Shown one piece after another: positions 9,571-16,489 of a stretch of DNA of 38,339 nt. The translations under genes were made by a program, and so were the position numbers. The stretch is from Nitrospirota bacterium (GTDB lineage: Bacteria > Nitrospirota > Thermodesulfovibrionia > Thermodesulfovibrionales > SM23-35): positions 1 to 38,339 of the forward strand of contig JBFMCL010000028.1 in NCBI GenBank assembly GCA_040754395.1. Direction: 5' to 3'. How positions within the stretch are numbered: the stretch's first letter is position 1; each line of letters starts with the position of its first letter. A model generated the notes under the pieces. It saw only the letters and a program-made list of their open reading frames with translations, did no database searches and was not told where the DNA came from.

Positions 9571-11204
9571 TCTTCATTCCTCATCAAATCTTCCATTTGC
9601 GTCTTCTCCTCTGCTACAGGCGCATCTTCATTGTTCCGTCCCCCGAGATAATTGCATATGCGCCATGCATGATATCCGGCGCGGTTAAGCCATCTCATCG
9701 CGTCAAGTATATTTAGCGCCAGAGCAGGTTCCCCGTTGCCGCCGGCGGTCTGTCTGAGAACAGCGGCTCGTCCCTGCTGGTGCATTTCCGACAACTCCAT
9801 CGACTTCCGTTCAAGAATCTCCAGCCATTCCGGCGGCATGTGTCCACGCAATCCGTTTTCCGAGACCTCCAGAATCTCCCGGCAAAGTGCTATCTCCGTT
9901 TGAAGATGCTCATAAGCCCCCGTCTTTCCCAAAACAGAAGGCGGATAAAGATAAGGCCGAAGCCGCATAAGATGATCTATGGCATGCATCTGGGCCAGAC
10001 TGGAATGCGACAATGGCTGGTCCTCTGCCACAGGAGGAATCCTTGCAAGAAAATCTTGCGTCTTATCAAGCGCCTGCTCTAATTCCGTGCTGTAAAAACC
10101 GGATACGCCTTTCCCGGGATCGCCGAGCCTGCCGCGAATAACGCCGAACATTTCACAGGCTGTCTCGCTCAGGGCGCGGCGCGTGGCCTCAAGCGCCACA
10201 GCGGGAACATTCAGGACCGCAGCATCGAGATGACGCGTCAGTTCCGGTCCTTCCTCGGGCAAAAGACGCTCTATCCATCGTGAGAATTGATCAACAAAGG
10301 GCAAAAATAATACTACTCCTACCGCAATGAAGGAGGTATGAAACGCTGCAAGACTTGTCGCACCGGGCTCGAGTTCCATATGTATCTGCGCCCATCCAAT
10401 CACACGCAAAAAAACAGGAAGCATCATCAGGGCAATAATACCTGTAATAACATTGAACATCACATGCGCCAGCGCAGTGCGCCTTGTTGAAACACCCGCT
10501 CCTATAGAGGCCAAAACGCCGGTTACCGTCGTTCCGATCGCTGCTCCGATAACCAGATATGCTGCCTGCTCGAAGTTTATCGATGCGGTATGCAACGCCG
10601 TCAAAGTGGTTGCGATTGCGGCACTTGATGACTGCATTACAACCGTCATGGCGATTCCGATAACAACCATGAGTATATGCCTGAACACCCCTGCGGACGG
10701 AAGTTCGGCGAGATTGAAAACACCGGACAGCCCCTGCATACCGTCCTGCAAAGTTTCTATTCCGATGAAAATCAGTCCGAATCCCGCCAGCGCGAGCCCG
10801 AATGATTTCCATCTGCCGCGTGCCAGTAATTTTATAAATGCCCCGACGCCGACCAGGGGCAATGCATAGAATCCTATACTCACCTTCAGACCGAGCACCG
10901 AGACGATCCAACCAGTGCTGGTCGTTCCGAGACTCGCTCCGAGAACCACGCCGACCGCCTGCGGGAAAGTCAGCAGTCCGGCGCTGACGAACCCGATTAC
11001 CGCAACAGTAGTTGCGCTCGATGACTGAACTATCGCCGTAATAAGGGCTCCGGAGGTAAAAGCCTTAAACGGTCTTCCGGTAAACCGGACCAGGGCGGTG
11101 CGCAGGGCATCCCCGGCAAACGACTTTATCCCGTCTGCCAGCAACACCATCCCCATAAGGAACAGTCCGATGCCGCCCAAAAGTTTGAAGACCAGGACTG
11201 TCAT
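9567..11204 (-). CDS. Na+/phosphate cotransporter family protein (NptA/YjbB type) with PhoU-like tail
   Basis: Membrane transporter of 545 aa. It carries the duplicated family signature QSSSATT (60-66) and QSSSAAI (191-197), each followed by a hydrophobic helix and a GxxxGTT motif (GASLGTTSTGW, GAAIGTTVTG). The first 310 residues hold about eight membrane segments. The C-terminal 230 residues are soluble and helical, resembling the PhoU-like domain of many bacterial Na/Pi proteins. Such proteins take up or export phosphate with sodium; direction and ion are not visible here. Both ends overlap neighbours by 4 bases (ATGA): with lactate permease at 9567-9570 and with the truncated antiporter at 11201-11204. 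Confidence 0.88.
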   Translation of the reverse strand: MTVLVFKLLGGIGLFLMGMVLLADGIKSFAGDALRTALVRFTGRPFKAFTSGALITAIVQSSSATTVAVIGFVSAGLLTFPQAVGVVLGASLGTTSTGWIVSVLGLKVSIGFYALPLVGVGAFIKLLARGRWKSFGLALAGFGLIFIGIETLQDGMQGLSGVFNLAELPSAGVFRHILMVVIGIAMTVVMQSSSAAIATTLTALHTASINFEQAAYLVIGAAIGTTVTGVLASIGAGVSTRRTALAHVMFNVITGIIALMMLPVFLRVIGWAQIHMELEPGATSLAAFHTSFIAVGVVLFLPFVDQFSRWIERLLPEEGPELTRHLDAAVLNVPAVALEATRRALSETACEMFGVIRGRLGDPGKGVSGFYSTELEQALDKTQDFLARIPPVAEDQPLSHSSLAQMHAIDHLMRLRPYLYPPSVLGKTGAYEHLQTEIALCREILEVSENGLRGHMPPEWLEILERKSMELSEMHQQGRAAVLRQTAGGNGEPALALNILDAMRWLNRAGYHAWRICNYLGGRNNEDAPVAEEKTQMEDLMRNEE

Positions 11205-11593
11205 GAAACACCTTTCGTTTGGCGGCTTTCTCCTGCGGCAATTCTTTCTGCAGCATCTCTGGCAGAATCGACGAAGGGTGACAGTATAAGATCAGCTCCA
11301 GCCTTCTCAAGCATTTCACTATCATAATCCGTATAAGATACAACAGCTTTCCGGCCCTGATATCCATGATGTTTTACGGCATCAAGCAGCGACAGGTTGA
11401 TGTCGAGCTGAGGAATGGTGCTGACTATCCATTGCGACCAGCTTAACGGCAAAACAGACGGGCCGACGAGAATTCCTACAATTATATAGGCGACAATAAG
11501 TGGCTGGCGCATACGGAGGATCAGCGCGCTCACCACCGAAGCGATTAAAAGCAGGACTGCTATTTCGTGGAACATGTCTTCAAATAAGATCAA
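11201..11593 (-). CDS. Internally deleted Kef-type cation/proton antiporter (fusion remnant)
   Basis: 130 aa. Residues 1-55 are the first two membrane helices of a CPA2/Kef antiporter (LLLIASVVSALILRMRQPLI then VAYIIVGILVGPSVLPLS). Residues from about 65 look like the end of a TrkA-N/RCK domain: LLDAVKHHGYQGRKAVVSYT, then DSEMLEKAGADLILSPFVDS and ARDAAERIA. Normal proteins of this family have about 10 more helices and a full nucleotide-binding fold, roughly 400 residues, between these parts. The joint preserves the frame and both ATGA overlaps with neighbours, so the operon is still coupled through it. Ion transport by this product alone is unlikely. It may survive only as a translational bridge, or as a small regulatory membrane protein. 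Confidence 0.7.
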   Translation of the reverse strand: MILFEDMFHEIAVLLLIASVVSALILRMRQPLIVAYIIVGILVGPSVLPLSWSQWIVSTIPQLDINLSLLDAVKHHGYQGRKAVVSYTDYDSEMLEKAGADLILSPFVDSARDAAERIAAGESRQTKGVS

Positions 11594-13242
11594 TTGCTTT
11601 TTCTCCCTGGAGCCATCGCTTCACTAATAATTCTGATTCCCTTTTGCGACTCATCAATAGAGCGCGTTAAGGATTCCCTTGCTGCCTCCGGATTATGGAA
11701 GCCGTCGGAGTTTTCCGCAGTCCACCATTCCCACAGAATATGTGCCCTGAGATGTTGGTCCTGTGCTTTCTTGATTGTCTCTTTATCCACCCCCCCTTTT
11801 TTTGCCTCAACAATCTTATCAATGAGTTCAGAGAGCCAGAATTCCGCCTTCCTCATCCTTCCCTTCGTATATGCCTTTATAGAGTCGATTGCATAGGTTG
11901 CCATCTCCTCCGTCCATAAGGGATGGCATTTCAGGCAGGTTTCCTTGAGATGAACTCTCGGGGTTAAAGGCACATGCGAGGTATAAATCTTCCCGGATTC
12001 CGGATTCTTTATCTTTGGCGCGTGGCAATCATTGCAACCGGCTCCTGCCCTTGAATGTTTCGAGTTGTAATAAGTCTCGGCTTCGGGGTGCTGCCCTTTC
12101 CAGAGAAGTCCGCCGGTAAGCGCATGCTGAAAGTCAAGAAAAGCGGTTTTATTCACATAATGTTCATAAAGATCAAAGACCTCTTTATAGGGGATGTGGT
12201 TTGTCCTCCTGTCCTCCATTGTGACGGTATATTGAGAAATATCGGGATTTCTGAGGTCATAGCCGGGGTTGCAGGTATACTCCACATGGCATTGACCGCA
12301 TTGAAGCTTTGTGTCATACCTGTCAAGCAGTGCTATCTTCCTCGTATACCCTCTCATACCCATTTCCACAATCTGTATCTCTGTCCTGTTCGGATCCTTA
12401 TGCCACAGTGTATCCTGCTCAGGTCTCGCGAGGGCATCGATTAATGCATCCATCACAATCCGTGGTTTTGCGGCATGCGGGTCGTGGCAGTGATAACAGT
12501 TTATTCCGTGCTGTAAAGTCCTTGCGAGTTCGACCACATTGGATGTCCTCGACCATTTTGCACCCTTTCCCGGGTCCCCCATATAAGCCCAATTAAGAAT
12601 GTGGTCCTGGGACTTGCACTGGAGGCAGACAGGATTTGCAGCTGCCGCGCTTTGCGGTATAAAAGTTTTATGTTCTCCGGTTTCAGGATATCTGTCCACA
12701 AGCACATCCCATGCTTTTCCTTTTTCAAGAATATACTGCCAGCCGTTCCTGCCCTGGAACCGTCCTCCGTATGCCCTGTCAACTGCAAGGTGATCGATAA
12801 GCATCCACAAATGCGGGCGGGTCAATGCATGTTCTTTGGTAAAACTGTGTCCCATCATAATCCTGTCCCAGAAGGGGTTTGGCGCCCTGTTTGTAAGCTG
12901 GGATTTTTCATCCCTCGCGGGTCTGTGGTAAGAGCCCTTCATAAAACTGTTATATTGCTCCCCGTGACATTGGCCGCAGGTTTCCCACGAGGTGTCTGTT
13001 GCAGGCCTGTTTGCGGGGCCTGGAGCTGCCGCATGCTTATCGAGTCCGCTGTGGCATGAAGAACAATTAACTGCTGTATGCTTGCCAGACATATGAAGGT
13101 TTTTGACAACGCCGTGGCATATATAACATGTATTAATGTCAACCGGTTTTGCCGCAGCCGGTTTTCTTTCGGCATAGACGCCGAAATAACCTCCGGCAAT
13201 AATGAAGAAAACCGCAAAAATCAAATGCACTTTCCTGATCAT
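11590..13242 (-). CDS. Octaheme c-type nitrite reductase (ONR/NrfA-like)
   Basis: Periplasmic multiheme cytochrome, 550 aa with a signal peptide (about residues 1-24). It has eight heme motifs in order: CXXCH at 39, 60 and 89, CXXCK (CLQCK) at 206-210, then CXXCH at 249, 315, 403 and 436. One lysine-ligated heme at position four with three extra N-terminal hemes is the signature of octaheme nitrite reductases such as that of Thioalkalivibrio; NrfA has five. The block CGQCHVEYTC contains Tyr322 and Cys324, the Tyr-x-Cys spacing that is crosslinked in the Thioalkalivibrio enzyme, and HPE (385-387) matches the NrfA catalytic His. The enzyme would reduce nitrite, possibly hydroxylamine or sulfite, to ammonia or sulfide. 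GGAGGG precedes the ATG. No NrfH-type quinol donor is adjacent. Its stop overlaps the next gene (ATGA). Confidence 0.9.
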   Translation of the reverse strand: MIRKVHLIFAVFFIIAGGYFGVYAERKPAAAKPVDINTCYICHGVVKNLHMSGKHTAVNCSSCHSGLDKHAAAPGPANRPATDTSWETCGQCHGEQYNSFMKGSYHRPARDEKSQLTNRAPNPFWDRIMMGHSFTKEHALTRPHLWMLIDHLAVDRAYGGRFQGRNGWQYILEKGKAWDVLVDRYPETGEHKTFIPQSAAAANPVCLQCKSQDHILNWAYMGDPGKGAKWSRTSNVVELARTLQHGINCYHCHDPHAAKPRIVMDALIDALARPEQDTLWHKDPNRTEIQIVEMGMRGYTRKIALLDRYDTKLQCGQCHVEYTCNPGYDLRNPDISQYTVTMEDRRTNHIPYKEVFDLYEHYVNKTAFLDFQHALTGGLLWKGQHPEAETYYNSKHSRAGAGCNDCHAPKIKNPESGKIYTSHVPLTPRVHLKETCLKCHPLWTEEMATYAIDSIKAYTKGRMRKAEFWLSELIDKIVEAKKGGVDKETIKKAQDQHLRAHILWEWWTAENSDGFHNPEAARESLTRSIDESQKGIRIISEAMAPGRKSN

Positions 13243-13354
13243 ATTCCCTCCTTTAAATCAGAAAAATTAACTACAACGTTCACAGAAAACTGTATCCATG
13301 CCATGGGAAGACTCTCCCTGAAAACAAGCAGAAAAATCTTCTTCCTCTGTGGTT

Positions 13355-13639
13355 TCATTTCTCTTCCTTCACTACATGAAGCTCCATCTTCACTTCTGCC
13401 AGTTCTCTCTTGAGTCTGTAATTCTCCATCTCCACTTCGGTCAGCGGCTTCTGTGTCTTGCCTACTTCAGCAAGCTTCCCGATTTTGTGGGCCTTGACCC
13501 AATAAGTTATTGTCAATGGAGCTAATGATAATCTGCGGCCAACCTCAGGGATACTCAACCCGCCTTCTGTGATTAACTTTACCGCTTCCTCTCTGAACTC
13601 CTTTGTGTATTTACCATTTGGAATCCTCTGCTTTGCCAT
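13355..13639 (-). pseudogene. IS3-family transposase OrfA, truncated
   Basis: A 94-aa helix-turn-helix protein: GKYTKEFREEAVKLITEGGL, IPEVGRRLSLAPLTITYWVK, then a leucine-zipper-like EMENYRLKRELAEVKME. This is the usual OrfA layout. The expected ending (about ERDILKKAAAYFA) is replaced by ELHVVKEEK and a stop, so the OrfA/OrfB frameshift region and all of OrfB are gone. The ribosome site GGAGG lies about 9 bases before the ATG at 13637-13639. The residual OrfA could still bind the surviving end but cannot transpose. Confidence 0.75.
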
Positions 13640-13690
13640 CTTGACACCTCCGTCTCTGTATTTTACCCAACTTTGGTGTCCACTTTTTCT
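13355..13690 (-). mobile_element. IS3-family element remnant (orfA plus one end)
   Basis: Remains of an IS3-group insertion sequence. The OrfA reading frame (13355-13639) is preceded by an end-like sequence on the minus strand, AGTGGACACC (13675-13684), resembling IS3-family termini. OrfB, the DDE integrase, and the other terminal repeat are missing; beyond 13355 the sequence becomes the upstream region of the octaheme cytochrome. It marks the left boundary of the accessory island and may contribute promoter sequence to the cytochrome operon. Confidence 0.7.
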
Positions 13691-13738
13691 ATCCTACCTC
13701 AGTTTCTACCGTTTTATATATGTTCTATCACGTTTTTG

Positions 13739-13981
13739 TCACGTTCGTATCCTGTAAGCATCGAAGAGGAAATTGACTGATACAGGAATACCTTTCTGAC
13801 TGATCCTCGCGGCGATTATACTTACAACATCTTCTCCCTGATCTGTGCATGCTTCCGAAATCATCTGGCCGACTCTGAAGTTCGTCTCTGCGATCTCATA
13901 GCTTTTCTTTGAGCCGGATTTCAAAAGCTTTGCGATCTGCTCTAAAAGCTCATCGGTTTCAGGCATAAATGTTCCTTTCAT
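13739..13981 (-). pseudogene. DUF1016 N-terminal domain-like fragment
   Basis: An 80-codon ORF with a helical sequence (ELLEQIAKLLKSGSKKSYEI, NFRVGQMISEACTDQGEDVV, ISQKGIPVSV, FDAYRIRT). The arrangement of a first helix, a 'vGxmIse' helix and a final Tyr-Arg helix is like the N-terminal DNA-binding domain of DUF1016/YhcG proteins, which normally continue into a PD-(D/E)XK nuclease domain. Here the frame stops straight after that domain and no nuclease follows. The likely start is the internal ATG at 13966 (MPETDELLEQ); GTTCCTT is all that precedes the upstream ATG. Function unknown; probably a broken gene. Confidence 0.4.
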
Positions 13982-14045
13982 GATTATTAGTGATTATTGG
14001 TTTAAATTACTGATACGTAGTAAACGATAATTATTTGGCGTCAGG

Positions 14046-14120
14046 ATGTCAGAAAAAGACGAAGAGAAAGACGTAAGAACACCTGAATTATTTAGGGGAA
14101 AAAAGGGTATGAGGTTTTAA
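14046..14120 (+). CDS. Possible 24-aa ORF, unknown
   Basis: A plus-strand ORF reading MSEKDEEKDVRTPELFRGKK GMRF with AGG just before the ATG. It is charged and has no recognisable domain. It may be the remnant of a small antitoxin-like protein next to vapBC, or chance. It is the only coding-like signal in the interval 13982-14149. Confidence 0.15.
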   Translation: MSEKDEEKDVRTPELFRGKKGMRF

Positions 14121-14149
14121 TCTTTCGGGAAAGAACCTTTAACAATAAA

Positions 14150-14620
14150 TCATTCGGCAAGCTTTAAGTCTTTAAAATATGTCCCATAGAATCCGCGGTC
14201 TCTGGTCAGTAAAAGTTTGGCATGAACAAGAGCATGGGCACCTATTATGAAATCACTGATAATATGCTGCCTGAATTTGACAGCGGATTTACATTCAGGA
14301 CAGGTAACAGGGATAGCTTTGCCGCAATGGGAGCACTCTAAAGCAATCTTTTTGTTTCTGGCATACTCTTTCCATGCTTTTCCCGCACGGTATAATATTT
14401 CTTTGTTAGAGGGCATCAGCCTTATTCCCGTGTCTGAGAAAAAATCGTGCAATTCCTGCTCATCTGAAAATTGAGAGGCTAACTCGGCGTATACAAGCTC
14501 ACATATGATAAGCTGACCCTTTGACAGGTATTCATTAAGTATTTCTTTCGAGGACGTCAAATGAGCCTCATCAGGTATCAGTATGTCAAGTAAGATATTG
14601 GTATCTATCGCTGTTATCAT
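14150..14620 (-). CDS. vapC: VapC-type PIN-domain toxin with a zinc-ribbon-like insertion
   Basis: Predicted endoribonuclease toxin, 156 aa. PIN motifs: AIDTNILLDIL (Asp6), ELVYAELASQF (Glu45 or nearby), ISDFIIGAHAL (Asp123) and LLTRDRGFYGTYF (Asp141), so the four-acid Mg2+ site looks complete. Unusually, between the helical part and the third acid lies CSHCGKAIPVTCPEC (Cys 96, 99, 107, 110), two CxxC pairs that could bind zinc. The start overlaps the antitoxin stop by 4 bases (ATGA, 14617-14620), the standard vapBC order. The toxin would be held inactive by the upstream protein; its RNA target is unknown. Confidence 0.85.
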   Translation of the reverse strand: MITAIDTNILLDILIPDEAHLTSSKEILNEYLSKGQLIICELVYAELASQFSDEQELHDFFSDTGIRLMPSNKEILYRAGKAWKEYARNKKIALECSHCGKAIPVTCPECKSAVKFRQHIISDFIIGAHALVHAKLLLTRDRGFYGTYFKDLKLAE

Positions 14621-14844
14621 CTGCCCCTCAGTTCATCAGTTATTGCATCAGATTTTTTACCCTTAAGTGTTTTCAGTTTTCCAACCCATTTATCAAAAGG
14701 GGATTCTTGAACTGCTTTTTTAATATAAAAAATACCGTTTTTTTCAACAAAACTTATCCCCTCTCCCGGTTCAATTCCGAGCTTATCCCTCACTTGCTTG
14801 GGGATTGTTATCTGTCCTTTGGATGTAACCTTTGCCGCCAGCAT
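14617..14844 (-). CDS. vapB: AbrB/MazE-type (VapB) antitoxin
   Basis: DNA-binding antitoxin of 75 aa. The SpoVT/AbrB fold occupies residues 1-48: LAAKVTSKGQITIPKQVRDK then LGIEPGEGISFVEKNG. The C-terminal tail (ESPFDKWVGKLKTLKG, DAITDELRGR) is the expected toxin-neutralising segment. A GTG two codons upstream is open, but AGGAGG lies 5 bases before the ATG at 14842-14844, so the ATG is the start. It is followed by vapC with a 4-base overlap. An inverted repeat over the promoter indicates autorepression. Confidence 0.9.
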   Translation of the reverse strand: MLAAKVTSKGQITIPKQVRDKLGIEPGEGISFVEKNGIFYIKKAVQESPFDKWVGKLKTLKGKKSDAITDELRGR

Positions 14845-14855
14845 AAACACCTCCT

Positions 14856-14908
14856 GTAAGGAATATAATCCTTACTTTCATTGTAAGGATTATAAATAAA
14901 TTTGTCAA
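14856..14908 (-). promoter_or_regulatory. vapBC promoter with overlapping operator repeats
   Basis: On the minus strand a -35 TTGACA (14903-14908) and -10 TACAAT (14880-14885) are separated by exactly 17 bases. A perfect 12-base inverted repeat, TATAATCCTTAC (14864-14875) and GTAAGGATTATA (14883-14894), with a 7-base spacer, covers the -10. A third half-site GTAAGGA lies at 14856-14862. This is a typical operator for AbrB-type antitoxin autoregulation. Confidence 0.8.
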
Positions 14909-15136
14909 TTATTCTCATTGACATATAAAAGATCCTATTTTTCTTTCTGCTTGATTTCAATATTTTATAGATTAATAGATTTTCAGTGGACGTGAGGATG
15001 ATGTCATAGACTCCATAGGGTAATGAACGAGGCTGAAGCATATTGACGATATTGACAAGTATGTGCAACGATCATTTTCGCACGACCAGCCAATTCGGAG
15101 ACTTCCATTAAATTGGGGACAACCCCCTTATTACCA

Positions 15137-15532
15137 TTATACATTGATTAAAGATTTAACTTCCCTAACGAATTCTTTTCCCTTTTGAAGCCAGTCTTCC
15201 ACTTGTTGTTTTTCAAAACGAACAAGTTCAATATAGTCACCTCTCTGGCGGGCTTCAAACAACTCATCGTAAAGTTGTCCATGCTCACGGCTCACTTGTC
15301 CTGGTTTAACAAGATATTGGTGAAAAGCGGACCTCACCCCGGAGTGCTTGCTGAATCTGAGCTTATGCTGGAGTAAGATAGCGCTGACTGCGTAGAAAAA
15401 TGCATAATAAATCCGATTTACAGAAAATGAAAAACGGCCTGCCTTTAATTCATCCTCAGCAGCCCCGAGAGAATCTTCAGCCTTTTCCATCCAGTATTGA
15501 ACCACTACCTTTAAATTCTTTTCCTCATTCAT
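15137..15532 (-). CDS. HEPN-domain protein of a HEPN/MNT toxin-antitoxin pair
   Basis: 131-aa all-helical HEPN protein (COG1895-like): YWMEKAEDSLGAAEDELKAG, then RFSFSVNRIYYAFFYAVSAI, then KHSGVRSAFHQYLVKPG. The block NRIYYAFFYAV and the HSGVRSAFH segment are family hallmarks; R67 and H71 could form the R-x-n-H ribonuclease motif. In such pairs the HEPN partner is the toxic RNase and the nucleotidyltransferase silences it by AMPylation. Its start overlaps the MNT stop by 4 bases (ATGA at 15529-15532). The stretch 14909-15136 downstream holds no recognisable gene. Confidence 0.85.
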   Translation of the reverse strand: MNEEKNLKVVVQYWMEKAEDSLGAAEDELKAGRFSFSVNRIYYAFFYAVSAILLQHKLRFSKHSGVRSAFHQYLVKPGQVSREHGQLYDELFEARQRGDYIELVRFEKQQVEDWLQKGKEFVREVKSLINV

Positions 15533-15897
15533 AGCGGAACTCCTTCCTCCTCAATAAAGCTATGGATTGGCAGGAGAGAAAATATATCGCTCTCCCATTC
15601 TTTTTCCGACATTATGAGAGCGCTTATGTTAGTTCCAAATGCAAGGTTAATGTCAAAAACCTTATGAATGATCTGTCGTCTTATATCTTTAGAAACATCA
15701 CAGGGCAGTAAGACCAGAAGATCGAGATCGGATTCCTCGTCCGCAAGACCTTTTGCCTTAGAGCCAAAGAGCTTGAACTTCGCATTCGGCCAGGACACCC
15801 TCATATCCGACATGAGTTTAATCAAGGCGTCCTTTTCGGATTCTGAAAAAATTCCTTTTGCAGCCAGGGATTCCGCCGTTTTTCCCTCTATCGACAT
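15529..15897 (-). CDS. MNT-type minimal nucleotidyltransferase (antitoxin)
   Basis: 122-aa nucleotidyltransferase of the MNT group. The pol-beta signature GS-x10-DxD is exact: Gly45-Ser46, then Asp57-Leu-Asp59 (FGSKAKGLADEESDLDLLVL). In characterised pairs MntA transfers AMP to the HEPN toxin. The N-terminus has a helical extension (LAAKGIFSESEKDALIKLMS). AAGGAGG lies about 6 bases before the ATG at 15895-15897. It is the first gene of the pair; its promoter probably lies within the relic-rich DNA upstream. Confidence 0.87.
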   Translation of the reverse strand: MSIEGKTAESLAAKGIFSESEKDALIKLMSDMRVSWPNAKFKLFGSKAKGLADEESDLDLLVLLPCDVSKDIRRQIIHKVFDINLAFGTNISALIMSEKEWESDIFSLLPIHSFIEEEGVPL

Positions 15898-15927
15898 ATC
15901 ATACCTCCTTATAATTTCACTCTTTTC

Positions 15928-16047
15928 TTACCTCAACAAACTCCTACGCAATCTCAATCTCCTGTTTTTATCTGAGAAATATATCTGTTCTCTTTTCATA
16001 ATCTCAAGCTTTATTTCAGACCAGAAACCGATTTTATCGAGTTTCAT
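15928..16047 (-). pseudogene. Truncated tcmP-like gene start, copy A
   Basis: A 39-codon ORF starting MKLDKIGFWSEIKLEIM, which matches the N-terminus of three-Cys-motif partner (TcmP) proteins, usually about 250-400 aa. After residue 17 the sequence is basic and unlike the family (RRLRLRRSLLR). Its ATG overlaps the stop of an upstream tail in an ATGA. Positions 16006-16047 are one copy of a 42-base direct repeat shared with two other sites. A gene-end-like sequence (GAGATTGAGATTGCG, minus strand, near 15945-15960) lies inside it out of frame. Confidence 0.55.
16006..16047 (-). repeat. 42-bp direct repeat, copy A
   Basis: Encodes MKLDKIGFWSEIKL. It is equal in length to the copies at 16309-16350 and 17711-17752 and differs from them at only a few positions. 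All three run from the ATG/GTG start to the same AAGCTT, after which the sequences diverge. Confidence 0.85.
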
Positions 16048-16121
16048 TGCTTCCCTTCTACAATCTTAATAGCCTGCCCTCTATATAATGTGCCTGTCTT
16101 CTTTTTGTTATTAATTCCCCT
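16044..16121 (-). pseudogene. C-terminal gene tail ending AIKIVEGKQ
   Basis: An open frame without its own start that ends GTLYRGQAIKIVEGKQ and stops at 16044-16046, overlapping the copy A start. The final residues resemble Eco57I-type methylase endings (EIEIIEG). The preceding NNKKKTG resembles the end of DUF5131 (Gp37/Gp68) proteins, known partners of TcmP. A short palindromic sequence, CCCCTCT...AGAGGGG, lies at 16116-16133. Only a vestige; the parent gene is not identifiable with confidence. Confidence 0.35.
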
Positions 16122-16155
16122 CTATCAAGAGGGGATTAAGGGGTGTGTCTTCTCC

Positions 16156-16275
16156 TCATAAAATGTCAATTTGCGGTGTCTGACCCCGCAGGTTTTTCGT
16201 CTCTTTACCCTTATGTATGCGCTCTTTTATCTCTTTGAAAAATGTCTTGTATTCGGCGGTTACTATAACTGACAT
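16156..16275 (-). pseudogene. DUF1016-like N-terminal fragment
   Basis: A 39-codon ORF, MSVIVTAEYKTFFKEIKERI followed by HKGKETKNL and an unrelated end. The first 20 residues match the start of DUF1016/YhcG-family nucleases (xEYxxFLxxIKxRI). GGAGG lies 6 bases before the ATG, and the start abuts the stop of the copy B ORF without a gap. The remainder of the gene (about 300 residues) is missing. This is the second DUF1016-like fragment in the island, the other being at 13739-13981. Confidence 0.4.
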
Positions 16276-16350
16276 TCATTTCCTCCCTTCAACTATTGCA
16301 ATCTCACCAAGCTTTATTTCAGACCAAAAACCAATTTGATCGAGTTTCAC
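16276..16350 (-). pseudogene. tcmP-like start fused to a methylase-like end, copy B
   Basis: A 24-codon ORF starting with GTG: VKLDQIGFWSEIKL, the 42-base repeat, is joined directly to GEIAIVEGRK, which looks like the last residues of an Eco57I-type methylase (compare PEEIEIIEGH in the intact gene at 19623). It appears to be two gene ends left after loss of everything between. The GTG overlaps the stop of a short upstream tail (EIMIEGKM, stop at 16347-16349). Confidence 0.5.
16309..16350 (-). repeat. 42-bp direct repeat, copy B
   Basis: Encodes V/MKLDQIGFWSEIKL with a GTG start. It is the second of three copies of the same gene head; see 16006-16047 and 17711-17752. Confidence 0.85.
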
Positions 16351-16489
16351 ATCTTCCCCTCTATCATTATTTCCCCCCTCAGAAAATTTATCCTTTCACT
16401 TTTACAGTTTCGCTCTCAGTCTCCACCGTCCACTGCGCGTCGGATAATTTCCCTGTTTTTTTGTCATCTTTCTCTTCTATGGGACTCCC

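Noticed and set aside
10291-10911. 206-codon minus-strand ORF within the Na/Pi cotransporter gene
   Set aside because: It is an alternate frame of a strongly recognised transporter, rich in Arg, Cys and Tyr, with no domain.
16116-16145. CCCCTCTATCAAGAGGGG palindrome as the start of a CRISPR array
   Set aside because: It is a single palindrome without regularly spaced copies or spacers; no CRISPR array or cas gene is seen in the window.
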